A stretch of DNA of 64,000 bases, taken from contig NZ_FTMQ01000008.1 in assembly GCF_900156055.1 (NCBI RefSeq), positions 62,001 to 126,000 of the forward strand, in the 5' to 3' direction. The DNA is from Rhizobium sp. RU33A. Lineage in GTDB: Bacteria; Pseudomonadota; Alphaproteobacteria; Rhizobiales; Rhizobiaceae. A program made the position numbers and the translations under genes. Position 1 is the stretch's first letter. The number at the start of each line of letters is the position of its first letter. Positions 48,336-58,084 of this stretch are shown here, one piece after another. The notes under the pieces were generated by a model that was given only the letters and a program-made list of their open reading frames with translations, was not told the origin of the DNA and made no database searches.

Positions 48336-51300
48336 GTTCGACAGAGAACGGTTCCGAACAGTCCGGACGCAGCTTCACCGCCCTTTTCGTTCGACGTCCG
48401 GTGCTGGCCGCAGTGCTCAACACACTGCTGGTCGTTGCGGGCCTGGCGGCGCTTGCGGGCATCGAAATCCGCGAACTGCCCGATGTCGACCAGCCGGTCA
48501 TCACGGTCAGCACTGATTATGATGGCGCGTCTGCGCAGACCATGGACCAGGAAGTCACGCGCATCATCGAGGGCGCGGTTGCCCGGGTGAGCGGTCTCAA
48601 GTCGATGTCCTCTCGATCCCAGTTCGGGGAGAGCCGGACGACGCTGGAGTTCAGCGACAATGTCGACTTGGCCGTTGCCGCAAACGATGTACGCGATGCG
48701 CTCGGCCGTGTGCGTAACCAGTTGCCCGACGATACGGATGAGCCGCGCATCGTCAAGGCGGACGCGGATTCGCAGCCGATCATGCGGCTCGCCGTGACGT
48801 CCACCACGCTGTCGATGGAAGACTTGACGCTACTGGTCGAGAACGAGATCTCGGACCGCCTGGCCGCCGTCGAAGGCGTCGCCGACGTCCAGATTTATGG
48901 CGATCAGGAAAAGGTCTTCAGGATCGATGTCAACCAGGCTGCACTCGCCAGCCGTGGTTTGAGTGTGGCCAGCCTTGCAACCGCATTGCAGAATTCCTCG
49001 CTCGATGTTCCTGCCGGTTCTCTCGAATCACAAACGCAGGACATCGTTGTGCGGGCGACCGCCAGCCTTGCCACGGTCGACGATTTTGAGAATGTGTTGA
49101 TCGGTGAGCGCGTGCGGTTGCGTGACGTGGCGACCGTGACACTCGGGCCTGATGATGGTTCGACCTCGCTGCGATCGAACGGTGTGCAGGGTGTCGGTCT
49201 CGGCATCATCCGTCAGGCGCAGTCCAACACGTTGAACATCTCTGCTGGCGTGCATGCTGCCGTAGAGGACATGGCGAGCGCCCTGCCGGAAGGCACGCGG
49301 GTTATCGTCACCAGCGACGACGCGGTCTTCATTGAGGGCGCTTTGCACGAGGTCGAGCTCGCACTCGGGCTTTCTGCCGCAATCGTGCTCGTGGTCCTCT
49401 ATCTCTTCCTGCGCGACTGGCGTGCGACGTTGATCCCTGCGCTCACAATGCCCGTCGCTCTGATCGGCACGCTGGCGGCGATCTATTTGGTCGGCTTCTC
49501 GCTCAACATTCTCACGCTGCTCGCAATCGTTCTCGCGACCGGCCTCGTGGTTGACGACGCGATCGTCGTTCTCGAAAACATCGTTCGCCGACGGTCAGAG
49601 GGTATGGGCCCGCGCGCGGCCGCCGTTCTCGGGGCGCAGGAAGTGTTCTTTGCGGTCCTTGCGACCACGGCCACACTTGCTGCAGTCTTCGTGCCGCTGT
49701 CCTTCTTGCCGGGCCAGCTCGGTGGTCTTTTCCGCGAATTCGGCTTCGTCCTGGCCTTTGCGGTTCTGCTCTCGTCGGTTACAGCGCTCACGTTGTGTCC
49801 GATGATGGCATCGCGCATGCTCAAACGCGAAGCCGACGACGATCAGGGAATGCTTGGGGCTTTCGGCAAGCGCTTCGCCGGCTTCTATGGCAGAACGCTT
49901 CGGGCCTGCCTTGTAAATCCGCTGATCGTCTGCGTTGTTGCCCTGGTGTTCTCGGGCGCCGCTTATATCGCGTTTACGTCGATCCAGAGCGAGATCACAC
50001 CCCGCGAAGACCGCTCGGTTGTGTTGATGCGGCTTTCCACACCGCAGGGGTCCAGCCTTGCCTATACCCGTGATCAGGTGCAGCGGGTCGAGGAGAACCT
50101 GAAGCCGCTCCGGGACAGCGGGGAGATTGTGAACATCTTCTCGATCTCGGGTCAGGGCTCATCCAATAGCGCCTTCATGGTGATGACGCTGGCACCCTGG
50201 TCGGAGCGTGAACGCAGCCAAAACGAGATCGTTCAGGACGTCAATGCCGCCGCCGCTCTGGTGCCGGCGCTGCGTGGCAATGTGTTCCAGACCAACAGCC
50301 TCAGAATCCGTGGTGCCGGCAGCGGCCTGCAGATGGCGGTCGTCGGTTCGAACCATGAAACGCTCACGGCATCGGCACTGCAGATCGTCGATCAGTTGCG
50401 TGACCGTCCGGAGTTCCAGACACCGCGTCTCGATAATGAGCCGACCCAGGCACAGATCTCGGTGACGATCAATCGCGAACGGGCGTCCGACCTCGGCATT
50501 GATATCGGTGCGATCGGAACCTCGCTACAGGCTCTTCTCGAAGGTCGATCGGTCACCGACGTGTTCGTCGATGGTAACTCGATCCCGGTTCGCCTTGTGT
50601 CGAGCACGCAGCCGATCAATGACCCGACGGATCTGGAAAACATCTTCCTGACCACCTCCGACGGTCGTGTCGTACCGATGTCGACGATTGCCTCGCTTGA
50701 GGAAAATGCAGTCTCGCCAACCCTCAACCGCGAACAGCAGCTCGCCTCGGTGTCCTTCTCGGCAAGCCTCGGCGATGGCGTTGCGCTCGGAGATGCTGTC
50801 GAGATGGTGACACAGATTGCGCAGCCATTGCTGCCGCCAGGCTCGCGCCTTATCCCGCTCTCCGAAGCTGCGACGCTGGAAGAGAACAGCTATGGCATGG
50901 CGCTTACCTTCGGCTTCGCGATCGCGATCATCTTCCTGGTGCTCGCAGCTCAGTTCGAAAGCGTGGTGTCCTCGCTGATCATCATGGCGACGGTGCCGCT
51001 CGGGCTTGCCTGTGCCGTCTTCGCGCTCGTCGTCACCGGCTCGACGCTCAATGTCTACAGTCAGATCGGCCTTGTGCTGCTCGTCGGTGTCATGGCGAAG
51101 AACGGCATCCTGATCGTCGAGTTTGCCAACCAGCTGCGTGACCGGGGGCTCTCCGTTCGCGAGGCAATCGAGACGGCCTGCACCATTCGTCTTCGTCCCG
51201 TGATGATGACGATGATTGCAACGGTACTCGGGGGTGTGCCGCTGGTGCTGGCGCAGGGCGCCGGTGCAGAGGCGCGTATCGCGCTCGGTTGGGTGATCGT

Positions 51301-51481
51301 CGGCGGTCTCGGCTTTGCGACGCTCGTGACGCTTTACATCACGCCGGTCGCCTATCTCCTACTTGCCCGCTTCTCCAAGCCGCAAGCCCAGGAAGAAGCG
51401 CGCCTGAAGACGGAACTCGAGGATGCCACGCTGAAGATCGCCAATGATCGCGGTGCGCCGCCGAGGGTTGCAGCCGAGTAA
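48332..51481 (+). CDS. RND family efflux transporter, inner-membrane pump
   Basis: Proton-driven trimeric exporter. The 1049 residues show 12 membrane segments and two large periplasmic domains. TM4 has the paired aspartates in ATGLVVDDAIVVLENI, TM10 the lysine in VMAKNGILIVEFA, and the C-terminal half GGVPLVLAQGAGAEARI. This is the AcrB/MexF-type HAE1 class. The substrate cannot be read from the sequence. It is translated with the adaptor upstream and is followed by a perfect 10-base hairpin. Confidence 0.94.
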   Translation: MSSTENGSEQSGRSFTALFVRRPVLAAVLNTLLVVAGLAALAGIEIRELPDVDQPVITVSTDYDGASAQTMDQEVTRIIEGAVARVSGLKSMSSRSQFGESRTTLEFSDNVDLAVAANDVRDALGRVRNQLPDDTDEPRIVKADADSQPIMRLAVTSTTLSMEDLTLLVENEISDRLAAVEGVADVQIYGDQEKVFRIDVNQAALASRGLSVASLATALQNSSLDVPAGSLESQTQDIVVRATASLATVDDFENVLIGERVRLRDVATVTLGPDDGSTSLRSNGVQGVGLGIIRQAQSNTLNISAGVHAAVEDMASALPEGTRVIVTSDDAVFIEGALHEVELALGLSAAIVLVVLYLFLRDWRATLIPALTMPVALIGTLAAIYLVGFSLNILTLLAIVLATGLVVDDAIVVLENIVRRRSEGMGPRAAAVLGAQEVFFAVLATTATLAAVFVPLSFLPGQLGGLFREFGFVLAFAVLLSSVTALTLCPMMASRMLKREADDDQGMLGAFGKRFAGFYGRTLRACLVNPLIVCVVALVFSGAAYIAFTSIQSEITPREDRSVVLMRLSTPQGSSLAYTRDQVQRVEENLKPLRDSGEIVNIFSISGQGSSNSAFMVMTLAPWSERERSQNEIVQDVNAAAALVPALRGNVFQTNSLRIRGAGSGLQMAVVGSNHETLTASALQIVDQLRDRPEFQTPRLDNEPTQAQISVTINRERASDLGIDIGAIGTSLQALLEGRSVTDVFVDGNSIPVRLVSSTQPINDPTDLENIFLTTSDGRVVPMSTIASLEENAVSPTLNREQQLASVSFSASLGDGVALGDAVEMVTQIAQPLLPPGSRLIPLSEAATLEENSYGMALTFGFAIAIIFLVLAAQFESVVSSLIIMATVPLGLACAVFALVVTGSTLNVYSQIGLVLLVGVMAKNGILIVEFANQLRDRGLSVREAIETACTIRLRPVMMTMIATVLGGVPLVLAQGAGAEARIALGWVIVGGLGFATLVTLYITPVAYLLLARFSKPQAQEEARLKTELEDATLKIANDRGAPPRVAAE

Positions 51482-51545
51482 AAGGCTGAGCGCGCCTCTG
51501 CGGCTGTCTGACGACTGGACAATCTCCGAGCCCTATCCCATAGCA

Positions 51546-51573
51546 GGGACGCACCAATTTCCCGGTGCGTCCC
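51546..51573. other. Perfect 10-base hairpin after the RND pump gene
   Basis: GGGACGCACC (51546-51555) and GGTGCGTCCC (51564-51573) with an eight-base loop. There is no T run after it, so it is terminator-like in position only, and could equally be an operator between the pump and the FAD oxidoreductase gene. Confidence 0.65.
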
Positions 51574-51598
51574 ACGGCTAATATTCGGGAGGTCGCGG

Positions 51599-53008
51599 AT
51601 GGCCCGCAAGGATGTGATCGACGGCAAACGCAATGAAGAAGGCATCGCTCTGGCGTTGCCGGTCCTCAAGCAGCGTTTCGGAGAGCGCTTCCAGAAAGGT
51701 CAGTCGTTCCGTGACCAGCACAGCCACACCACCACCTATCTGCCGTCACAGCGACCGGATGGGGTCGTATTCGCCGAAAGCAGCGAGGATGTTCGAGAGG
51801 TCGTGCGGATCTGCGCCATGCATCGCGTGCCGGTCGTGCCCTTCGGCACGGGCTCCTCGCTTGAGGGGCAGGTGAACGCACCTTGCGGCGGCATATCGAT
51901 CGATTTCAGCCGCATGAACCGGATCCTCTCAGTCAATGCCGAGGATCTGGACTGCACGGTCGAGCCGGGCGTGACGCGCGAGGATCTCAACACCTATCTG
52001 CGCGACACCGGTCTCTTCTTCCCCATCGATCCGGGTGCGAATGCGTCGCTCGGCGGCATGGCTGCGACGCGTGCATCCGGCACCAACGCGGTGCGTTATG
52101 GCACGATGAAGGACAATGTGCTGGCGCTGACGGTGGTGACGGCGGATGGTGAGGAGATCCGCACCGCGCAGCGGGCACGCAAGTCCTCGGCCGGCTATGA
52201 TCTGACCCGGCTGTTCGTCGGGTCGGAAGGCACACTCGGGGTGATCACCTCGGTTACGCTCAGGCTTCAAGGCATTCCGGCGAAGATCAGCGGTGGTGTC
52301 GTGGCTTTCCCGACGCTCGAAGACGCCTGCAACGCCGTCATCATGACGATCCAGATGGGCATTCCCGTGGCGCGCATCGAACTCCTGGACGAGATGCAGA
52401 TCCGCGCCTGCAACGCCTATTCGAAGCTTTCCTATGCCGAGCGTCCGACCTTGTTCGTCGAATTCCATGGGACGGAAGAGACGGTGGCGCTTCAGGCCGA
52501 ACAGTTCGGCGAGATCGCGGCCGAGTTCGGCGGTGGAGAGTTTGCCTATACCGCCAATGCGGAAGAGCGGAACCAGCTTTGGAAGGCGCGCCACAATGCC
52601 TATTGGGCAAGCCGGGCACTGGCGCCGGAACTTTCGGCCCTGTCGACGGATGTTTGCGTGCCGATTTCGCGTCTCGCGGAATGCGTGGCCGCGACGCAGG
52701 CGGATATTCGCGAACATGGCTTTCTGGCCCCGATTGTCGGCCATGCCGGTGACGGCAATTTCCATGTCCTGCTGCTGTTCAATGACAAGGACGCCGCTGA
52801 TGTCGAGAAGGCTGAAGCCTTTCTCGAGCGGCTGAACGGGCGGGCGCTTGCCATGGAGGGCACTTGCACCGGCGAACATGGGGTCGGACAGGGCAAGATC
52901 CGCTATCTGGAGCAGGAACTGGCCTCGGCATTGCCGGCGATGCGCGCCATCAAGGCTGGGCTCGATCCTGACAATATCTTCAATCCCGGCAAGATCTTTC
53001 GGCTGTGA
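51599..53008 (+). CDS. FAD-linked oxidoreductase, GlcD/D-lactate dehydrogenase type
   Basis: Predicted flavoprotein that oxidises a 2-hydroxy acid such as glycolate or D-lactate. The 469 residues have an FAD_binding_4 domain with PFGTGSSLEGQVNAP and GMAATRASGTNAVRYG, and a C-terminal cap with the metal and substrate site IVGHAGDGNFHVLL and EGTCTGEHGVGQGK. The closing DPDNIFNPGKIF is a family hallmark. The ATG has GGGAGG before it. No glcE or glcF partner is present, so D-lactate dehydrogenase-like activity is at least as likely as glycolate oxidase. Confidence 0.9.
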   Translation: MARKDVIDGKRNEEGIALALPVLKQRFGERFQKGQSFRDQHSHTTTYLPSQRPDGVVFAESSEDVREVVRICAMHRVPVVPFGTGSSLEGQVNAPCGGISIDFSRMNRILSVNAEDLDCTVEPGVTREDLNTYLRDTGLFFPIDPGANASLGGMAATRASGTNAVRYGTMKDNVLALTVVTADGEEIRTAQRARKSSAGYDLTRLFVGSEGTLGVITSVTLRLQGIPAKISGGVVAFPTLEDACNAVIMTIQMGIPVARIELLDEMQIRACNAYSKLSYAERPTLFVEFHGTEETVALQAEQFGEIAAEFGGGEFAYTANAEERNQLWKARHNAYWASRALAPELSALSTDVCVPISRLAECVAATQADIREHGFLAPIVGHAGDGNFHVLLLFNDKDAADVEKAEAFLERLNGRALAMEGTCTGEHGVGQGKIRYLEQELASALPAMRAIKAGLDPDNIFNPGKIFRL

Positions 53009-53081
53009 CTGCAAGAGCTAGCGGGTTGCCCCTGCGGTGATTTGCGTTACCTTCGGGCCGTAATCAAGGGAGTGGCATTCG

Positions 53082-56000
53082 GTGCTCGGACGCATACTGG
53101 TAACGTTTGGCGGCCTTCTGGTGGTTGCGCTCTTTGCAGCGCTGCTTGCCCCCTTGTTTGTGGACTGGACCAATTTCCGCCGCGACTTCGAGGATCAGGC
53201 GAGCCAGTTGCTCGGCAAGAAGGTCGTGGTCAATGGTGAGGTTTCGGCACGGCTCCTACCGTTCCCATCCGTCACCATGGAGGATGTCACTGTCGGGACC
53301 GACGTGGACGGTACGCCGCTCGTCAGGATCGCCCGCTTCTCGCTGGATGCGGAACTTGCCCCCTTCCTGTCTGGCGAAGCGCGTATCTTCGACATGCGCA
53401 TCGAGGAGCCCCAGGCACGCATCCGGCTTTTGCCCGACGGAACGCTTGACTGGTTGCGCGGCAGCAGACCCAGCATTCCGGCACGCACGGTCGTTCTGGA
53501 GAAGGTCTCCGTCACGGGCGGTCGTATCGAATTCATCGACGAGCAGTCCGGGCGCAATCGCGTGCTCGCCGAGCTCGACGCTGCTCTGTCTGCGCGCACG
53601 CTTGCGGGGCCATGGTCTGTCCAGGGCCGGGCCGTGCTCGACGGAGAAGCCGCGCAATTCGGCTTGACGACCTCGGAGTTCTCCGAGATTGCCCTCCCGC
53701 TTCGCCTGCGGATCGAACCTGAAAGGCGTCCCTTCGACCTGATGCTCGAAGGCGAACTGGCGCTGGAAGAGGGCAAGCCGCATTATGCCGGAAGCTTCTC
53801 GTCCACCTGGAAAGTCGCGACACCGGCGGAGGCGCTGGAGCCGGGGCAGACACCTCTGCCTGCACCTCGGATGCGCGGCGAGTTCAAGCTTGCCAATGAC
53901 AGCATCACGGTTCCGAGCTACCGCCTTGAACTCGGCGATGCCGTTGACCCTTATGTGATCTCGGGCGAAGCCAAGCTCGACACCGGTGCCAATCCGGAGT
54001 TCCTGCTGACGGCTGAAGGCCAGCAGGTCGATGTCAACAGGCTGGCGGCCGATGGCAGCCGGGCAAAGACCTCGCGCAATGGCAGCGTGTCCGTCCAGCA
54101 GCGCCTGGCGCTCTTGCTCGCCAGCGCTGCAGAGATCCCGATCCCCAAGGTTCCGGGCCGTGCCACGCTGCGCCTGCCGGCGATTGTCGCGGGCGATACC
54201 GTGTTTCGCGACCTGCAGCTCGACGTGCGCCCCGCAGGCAATGGGTGGGCCGTAGATAGAGCTGTTGGCCTGTTGCCGGGACGCACTCAGGTCGAGGCGA
54301 GCGGCCGGCTGACGCTCGTCGACACGCCATCTTTCGAAGGCAATCTCCTGATCGCATCGACCCAGCCGTCAGGCCTCGCCACCTGGATTGCAGGACGGGT
54401 CGATCCGTCGATCCGAGGCCTTTCCTCGGCCGGATTTTCGGCCTCGGTCAATCTGACACCCGAACTGCAACGGTTCGAGAACCTGGAGCTTGCGATTGGC
54501 GACGATCCTCTAAAAGGACGGATCGAGCGGGAGTCGCCGATCGGTCAAGCGGCGAGCCTCTCCATCGATCTTGCCGGAGCCGGTCTCGATCTCGATGCGG
54601 CGCGCGCGATTGCCGCTCTGGTCGTCGGCGAGGATGCCGAACAGCGGCTGCTCGCCGAACGGGTCGCGACCCGTCTGAAGGTGGGTGCGCTGCGTGCCTT
54701 CGGTGTGACCGCCGAAGATGTCGAAGCGATTGCCACATACGAGGCGGGGCAGCTTTCGATCGAGAGGTTTAACCTCGGCAGCGTTGCAGGCAGCGCGATC
54801 CGGGTGACCGGGAGCCTGCGGGATACGCTGGCCACGCCAGCGGGGGAGGCGGAGATCGACTTCGTCTCTGAAGATCCAGGTCGGTTCCTTGCGCTCCTCG
54901 CGGAGCGCCTGCCGGCCAGCGCTCTCATCGACCGGTTGGCCCGGAGTGCGCAATGGTATCCGCAGGCCGACATCAAGGGCAAGCTGCAGGTGACGGACGC
55001 GGGTGCAGTGACGCTTGGTCTCACCGGTCGCGTCGACCAGACTGCCCTTGCTTTGACGGCCGAGGCCGACGCGATCTCCGCGTTTCTCGCGGGTGGCAAA
55101 CGCAGCGTCGACATCCGGCTGGAGAACGAGGAGGCGCAGGTCCTTCTCGGACAGGTCGGTTTTGATCCCCTGCCATGGACAACCGGCGAAGGTGGCGTCT
55201 TGACCCTGACTGTGAACGCCGCAGGTGAAGGCAATGCCGATGCCGTCGTCACTTTTGTCGGGCCTGCAACGACGCTCGAGGCTACGGCGCAGCTGACGGC
55301 TTTAGACACGCCTGGCATGCTGGATGGCGGGTGGGATGTCTCGCTCGACAGCCAGGACATCGGCCCCTATCTGATGGCGCTGGGGCTTAACCTTCCCGAT
55401 GCGGCAACCGGTCTTCCTGTGAAGGGGGAGACCCAATTGTCGCTGGCCGATGATCAGCTTGCGATCGAACGCATGACGGGGACGATCGGTGGACAAACGG
55501 TTGAGGCGCAGGGGCAGGTCAACCTGACAGGATCCGTCCCCTCGATTGCCGGCACCGTGAGCCTCGATGAACTCGATCTCGACTGGCTTGCGGCGACCAT
55601 GATCGGCCCGCTGACGGATCCTGTTGATGGCGCCTTGTCGGAGGCGGCTCTCGGCGCCGCCAGCTTGCCCTTCGATCTCGATCTCGGCCTGACCGTCAAG
55701 CAATTCTGGCCCGGTGCGGCAGAGGCCATGACGGATGTGTCCGGAACGCTGCGCAACAACGCCGGCGAACTGAGCTTCGACGACATCGCCGGCGACTGGC
55801 TGGGCGGCAAGGCCAAGGGCCGGTTCTCGGTGGCCAACACCGACGGAAACGGCTTCCTGCAGGCTCGCCTCGATCTCGAGGGGGGCGACGTGCTGAGAAC
55901 GGTCAATGCGCTACGCCTGGGACGCGGGATGACTGAGGCCGAAACGCCAGCCGGCCGCATGGATGTGACGCTGGTGGCAGAAGGCGCCGGCAAGACGCCG

Positions 56001-56819
56001 GCTGAGCTGATCGGTACGGCCAGGGGCTCTGGCGAGGCGCGGTTCAACAGCCTCACGTTCGACAGGCTGCATCTCGATATCATGCCGGCACTGATTGCCG
56101 AAGTCGATGCTTTGGGAACGGAGATCAGTGAAGACAAGGTTCGGGATATCACCGAGCGTCTGGTCGGGGATGGCAGAACGGAGCTGACAGGACTGGTGCT
56201 GCCCTTTGCCTTGTCGGACGGGACGCTGCGCATTCAAGCGGCGAGCCACCAGGCGGATGCGGCCAAGCTTGACGCTGCGCTGAGGCTCGATCTGCGAGCC
56301 GCCGTGCTCGATGGGGAAATCGGTGTGGCCTTGAACGCCGGAGAGGCGGCCATGGAGGGCGGAGAGCCGAATTTCCGGCTTCTCTTCCAGGGTGACGCGC
56401 TCTCGCCCAGCCAGTCACTTGACGTCACGGAACTCACCAACTTCGTCTCTTTGCGGGCCTTCGAGACCGAGCGGCGGAGGGTCGAGGCCCTGCAGGCGAG
56501 CGTTCTCGAAAAGCAGCGGCTGAGGCGGGAGGCAGCGCTTGCGCGGTCGCGTGCCGAAGAGCGGGCGCGGGCAGAGGCGGAACGCCTGCGGATGGAAGAG
56601 GAAGCGCGGCTCAAGGCGGAAGCGGACGCGGCAGCCGAGGCTGCGCAAGAGGCCGAAGCATTGGCTGCTCAACCTGAGGCGCCGGTGGCCACCCCGGTCG
56701 AGCCTCTGACGACGGATACGGTGCCCGTTGCGCCAGTTCTCCCGGTCGCACCGGAAGAGCGCGTGATACGGCAGCCCTTGCCGGACATGCGGTTCGAGGG
56801 GCTGCCGGGGGTCGACTGA
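53082..56819 (+). CDS. AsmA family protein, 1245 residues
   Basis: Inner-membrane-anchored periplasmic protein. Family members are thought to carry phospholipids between membranes. It starts at a GTG with AAGGGAG before it. One N-terminal membrane helix (about residues 6-27) is followed by VDWTNFR, a large repeated beta-groove region (about 40-1090) and an AsmA-type C-terminal domain (about 850-1080). The last ~120 residues are an Arg/Glu/Ala coiled coil, then a Pro/Val/Ala-rich tail, an addition not seen in E. coli AsmA (617 residues). It ends ten bases before a convergent gene. Confidence 0.88.
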   Translation: MLGRILVTFGGLLVVALFAALLAPLFVDWTNFRRDFEDQASQLLGKKVVVNGEVSARLLPFPSVTMEDVTVGTDVDGTPLVRIARFSLDAELAPFLSGEARIFDMRIEEPQARIRLLPDGTLDWLRGSRPSIPARTVVLEKVSVTGGRIEFIDEQSGRNRVLAELDAALSARTLAGPWSVQGRAVLDGEAAQFGLTTSEFSEIALPLRLRIEPERRPFDLMLEGELALEEGKPHYAGSFSSTWKVATPAEALEPGQTPLPAPRMRGEFKLANDSITVPSYRLELGDAVDPYVISGEAKLDTGANPEFLLTAEGQQVDVNRLAADGSRAKTSRNGSVSVQQRLALLLASAAEIPIPKVPGRATLRLPAIVAGDTVFRDLQLDVRPAGNGWAVDRAVGLLPGRTQVEASGRLTLVDTPSFEGNLLIASTQPSGLATWIAGRVDPSIRGLSSAGFSASVNLTPELQRFENLELAIGDDPLKGRIERESPIGQAASLSIDLAGAGLDLDAARAIAALVVGEDAEQRLLAERVATRLKVGALRAFGVTAEDVEAIATYEAGQLSIERFNLGSVAGSAIRVTGSLRDTLATPAGEAEIDFVSEDPGRFLALLAERLPASALIDRLARSAQWYPQADIKGKLQVTDAGAVTLGLTGRVDQTALALTAEADAISAFLAGGKRSVDIRLENEEAQVLLGQVGFDPLPWTTGEGGVLTLTVNAAGEGNADAVVTFVGPATTLEATAQLTALDTPGMLDGGWDVSLDSQDIGPYLMALGLNLPDAATGLPVKGETQLSLADDQLAIERMTGTIGGQTVEAQGQVNLTGSVPSIAGTVSLDELDLDWLAATMIGPLTDPVDGALSEAALGAASLPFDLDLGLTVKQFWPGAAEAMTDVSGTLRNNAGELSFDDIAGDWLGGKAKGRFSVANTDGNGFLQARLDLEGGDVLRTVNALRLGRGMTEAETPAGRMDVTLVAEGAGKTPAELIGTARGSGEARFNSLTFDRLHLDIMPALIAEVDALGTEISEDKVRDITERLVGDGRTELTGLVLPFALSDGTLRIQAASHQADAAKLDAALRLDLRAAVLDGEIGVALNAGEAAMEGGEPNFRLLFQGDALSPSQSLDVTELTNFVSLRAFETERRRVEALQASVLEKQRLRREAALARSRAEERARAEAERLRMEEEARLKAEADAAAEAAQEAEALAAQPEAPVATPVEPLTTDTVPVAPVLPVAPEERVIRQPLPDMRFEGLPGVD

Positions 56820-56829
56820 CCGGATTGGC

Positions 56830-57099
56830 TTAGAATTTCGCCTCTGTCGGTCTGTCCGAGACCTTGTCTTCCGTCGAGACGGCCGCCTGCTTGAGTTCGC
56901 GCAAGACGAACAGGCGAAGGGCAGAGGAAAGGTTCGAGGCGAGCGGGCGGCTTTCGTCGATTTCAGCAATCAGGGCTGCAAAGCTCAGGCCGCGTTTACT
57001 GGCGATGGTCTTCAACTCGTCGAGAAAGGCGTCTTCGACCGAAAAACTGGTGCGGTGTCCGTGGAGGGTGATCGAGCGCTTGCGGATCATGGCGGTCAC
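56830..57099 (-). CDS. Ribbon-helix-helix domain protein
   Basis: Small protein with an RHH-type fold, by family possibly DNA-binding. The 89 residues include RKRSITLHGHRTSFSVEDAF and LDELKTIASKRGLSFAALIA, followed by an acidic, polar tail. An in-frame ATG three codons on (57090) is an alternative start. It is the last gene of a minus-strand trio sspB - DUF4169 - RHH. Its target is unknown. Confidence 0.82.
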   Translation of the reverse strand: MTAMIRKRSITLHGHRTSFSVEDAFLDELKTIASKRGLSFAALIAEIDESRPLASNLSSALRLFVLRELKQAAVSTEDKVSDRPTEAKF

Positions 57100-57153
57100 C
57101 GTCTTGAATGTTCGAGGTCGGGCCGTGCCTATGCGCCCAGATGTCTTTTCGGA

Positions 57154-57342
57154 TCAATCCTGCTCGGGCTTCTCGATCCGCCCATGTTCGTGCTGCCGGG
57201 CCGCCTTGTCGTTGCGTGCCTTCGTCAGCGATTTTTCCGCTTTTGTTCGGCCATGGCTTATACGGTTTTGTTCGGCCACGGTCTCCCGCTCGTCGCGGGC
57301 CTTCGCCTTGCGGAACTGACGGAGATTGACGATGTCGGCCAT
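57154..57342 (-). CDS. DUF4169 family protein
   Basis: 62-residue, highly charged protein (ADIVNLRQFRKAKARDERE, then Lys/Arg/Asp-rich helix) of unknown function. It lies between sspB and the RHH gene in the same direction, an arrangement known in rhizobia. The N-terminal pattern is the family mark. It has no hydrophobic core and may be an extended helix or disordered. Confidence 0.85.
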   Translation of the reverse strand: MADIVNLRQFRKAKARDERETVAEQNRISHGRTKAEKSLTKARNDKAARQHEHGRIEKPEQD

Positions 57343-57392
57343 GGTCTGAACTCCACGGAAAAGGCCGGGCAGGGTTCCGGCCGTTCGTCACG

Positions 57393-57896
57393 TCACTGCT
57401 TCTTGCGGAAGGCGTCGAGCGAAACGACGGAGCCTTCCTTCTTTTCTTCTGTCTTTCCAGCTTCTGCCTCGTCCGTCTTGGCGACGGCCTCCAGCGGATA
57501 GGCGGTGATCTCTGCCTCGCCCTCTTCCTCGTCGGCCAGTGGCACGTCGAATTCGAGTTCGAAGTTCACGGAGGGATCGTAGAAGCCACGGATGGCGTTG
57601 AAGGGTACCACGAGCTTTTCCGGCGTGTCGGAGAAGGAGAGGCCGATCTCGAACAGGCTGTCGGTGACCTTCAGGTCCCAGAACTGGTGCTGGACGACGA
57701 TCGTCATCTGCTCGGCATATTTCGCCTTGAGATGCTGGGAGATCCGTACGCCCGGGGCGCCGGTCAGGAAGGTGATGAAGAAGTGATGGTCACCCGGCAG
57801 GCGCCCCGTCGCGGCAACCTCGGCCAAGACCTTGCGGATGACGCCACGGAGTGCGTCCTGGGCCAGAATGTCGTAGCGAATATGGTCGTGCCCCAT
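57393..57896 (-). CDS. sspB: SspB adaptor for ClpXP (alpha type)
   Basis: Adaptor that binds SsrA-tagged proteins and hands them to ClpXP. The 167 residues have a folded dimer domain (DALRGVIRKVLAEVA, DHHFFITFLTGAPGVRIS, VVPFNAIRGFYDPS, about residues 15-115), then an acidic linker, and end in a short conserved segment (VVSLDAFRKKQ) that would bind ClpX. The gene for its ligand, ssrA, lies directly upstream on the same strand. The next genes are DUF4169 and RHH. Confidence 0.93.
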   Translation of the reverse strand: MGHDHIRYDILAQDALRGVIRKVLAEVAATGRLPGDHHFFITFLTGAPGVRISQHLKAKYAEQMTIVVQHQFWDLKVTDSLFEIGLSFSDTPEKLVVPFNAIRGFYDPSVNFELEFDVPLADEEEGEAEITAYPLEAVAKTDEAEAGKTEEKKEGSVVSLDAFRKKQ

Positions 57897-58084
57897 CAGA
57901 TCCCTGCTTTCGTTATCATGCCGATTTTCAGCGGCTTATGCCACGACGCGGCGGCGCGGAAAAGCCCCGGCGCGTGAAACTGGTTCGCGCAATGTACATC
58001 AAATCTCTTCCTGCTGGTAGCAGCGAAATCCGAAGCAAAGTCATGCAGGAGGCTGGGGGAAAAGACTGAGGGTCTATTGGGACT

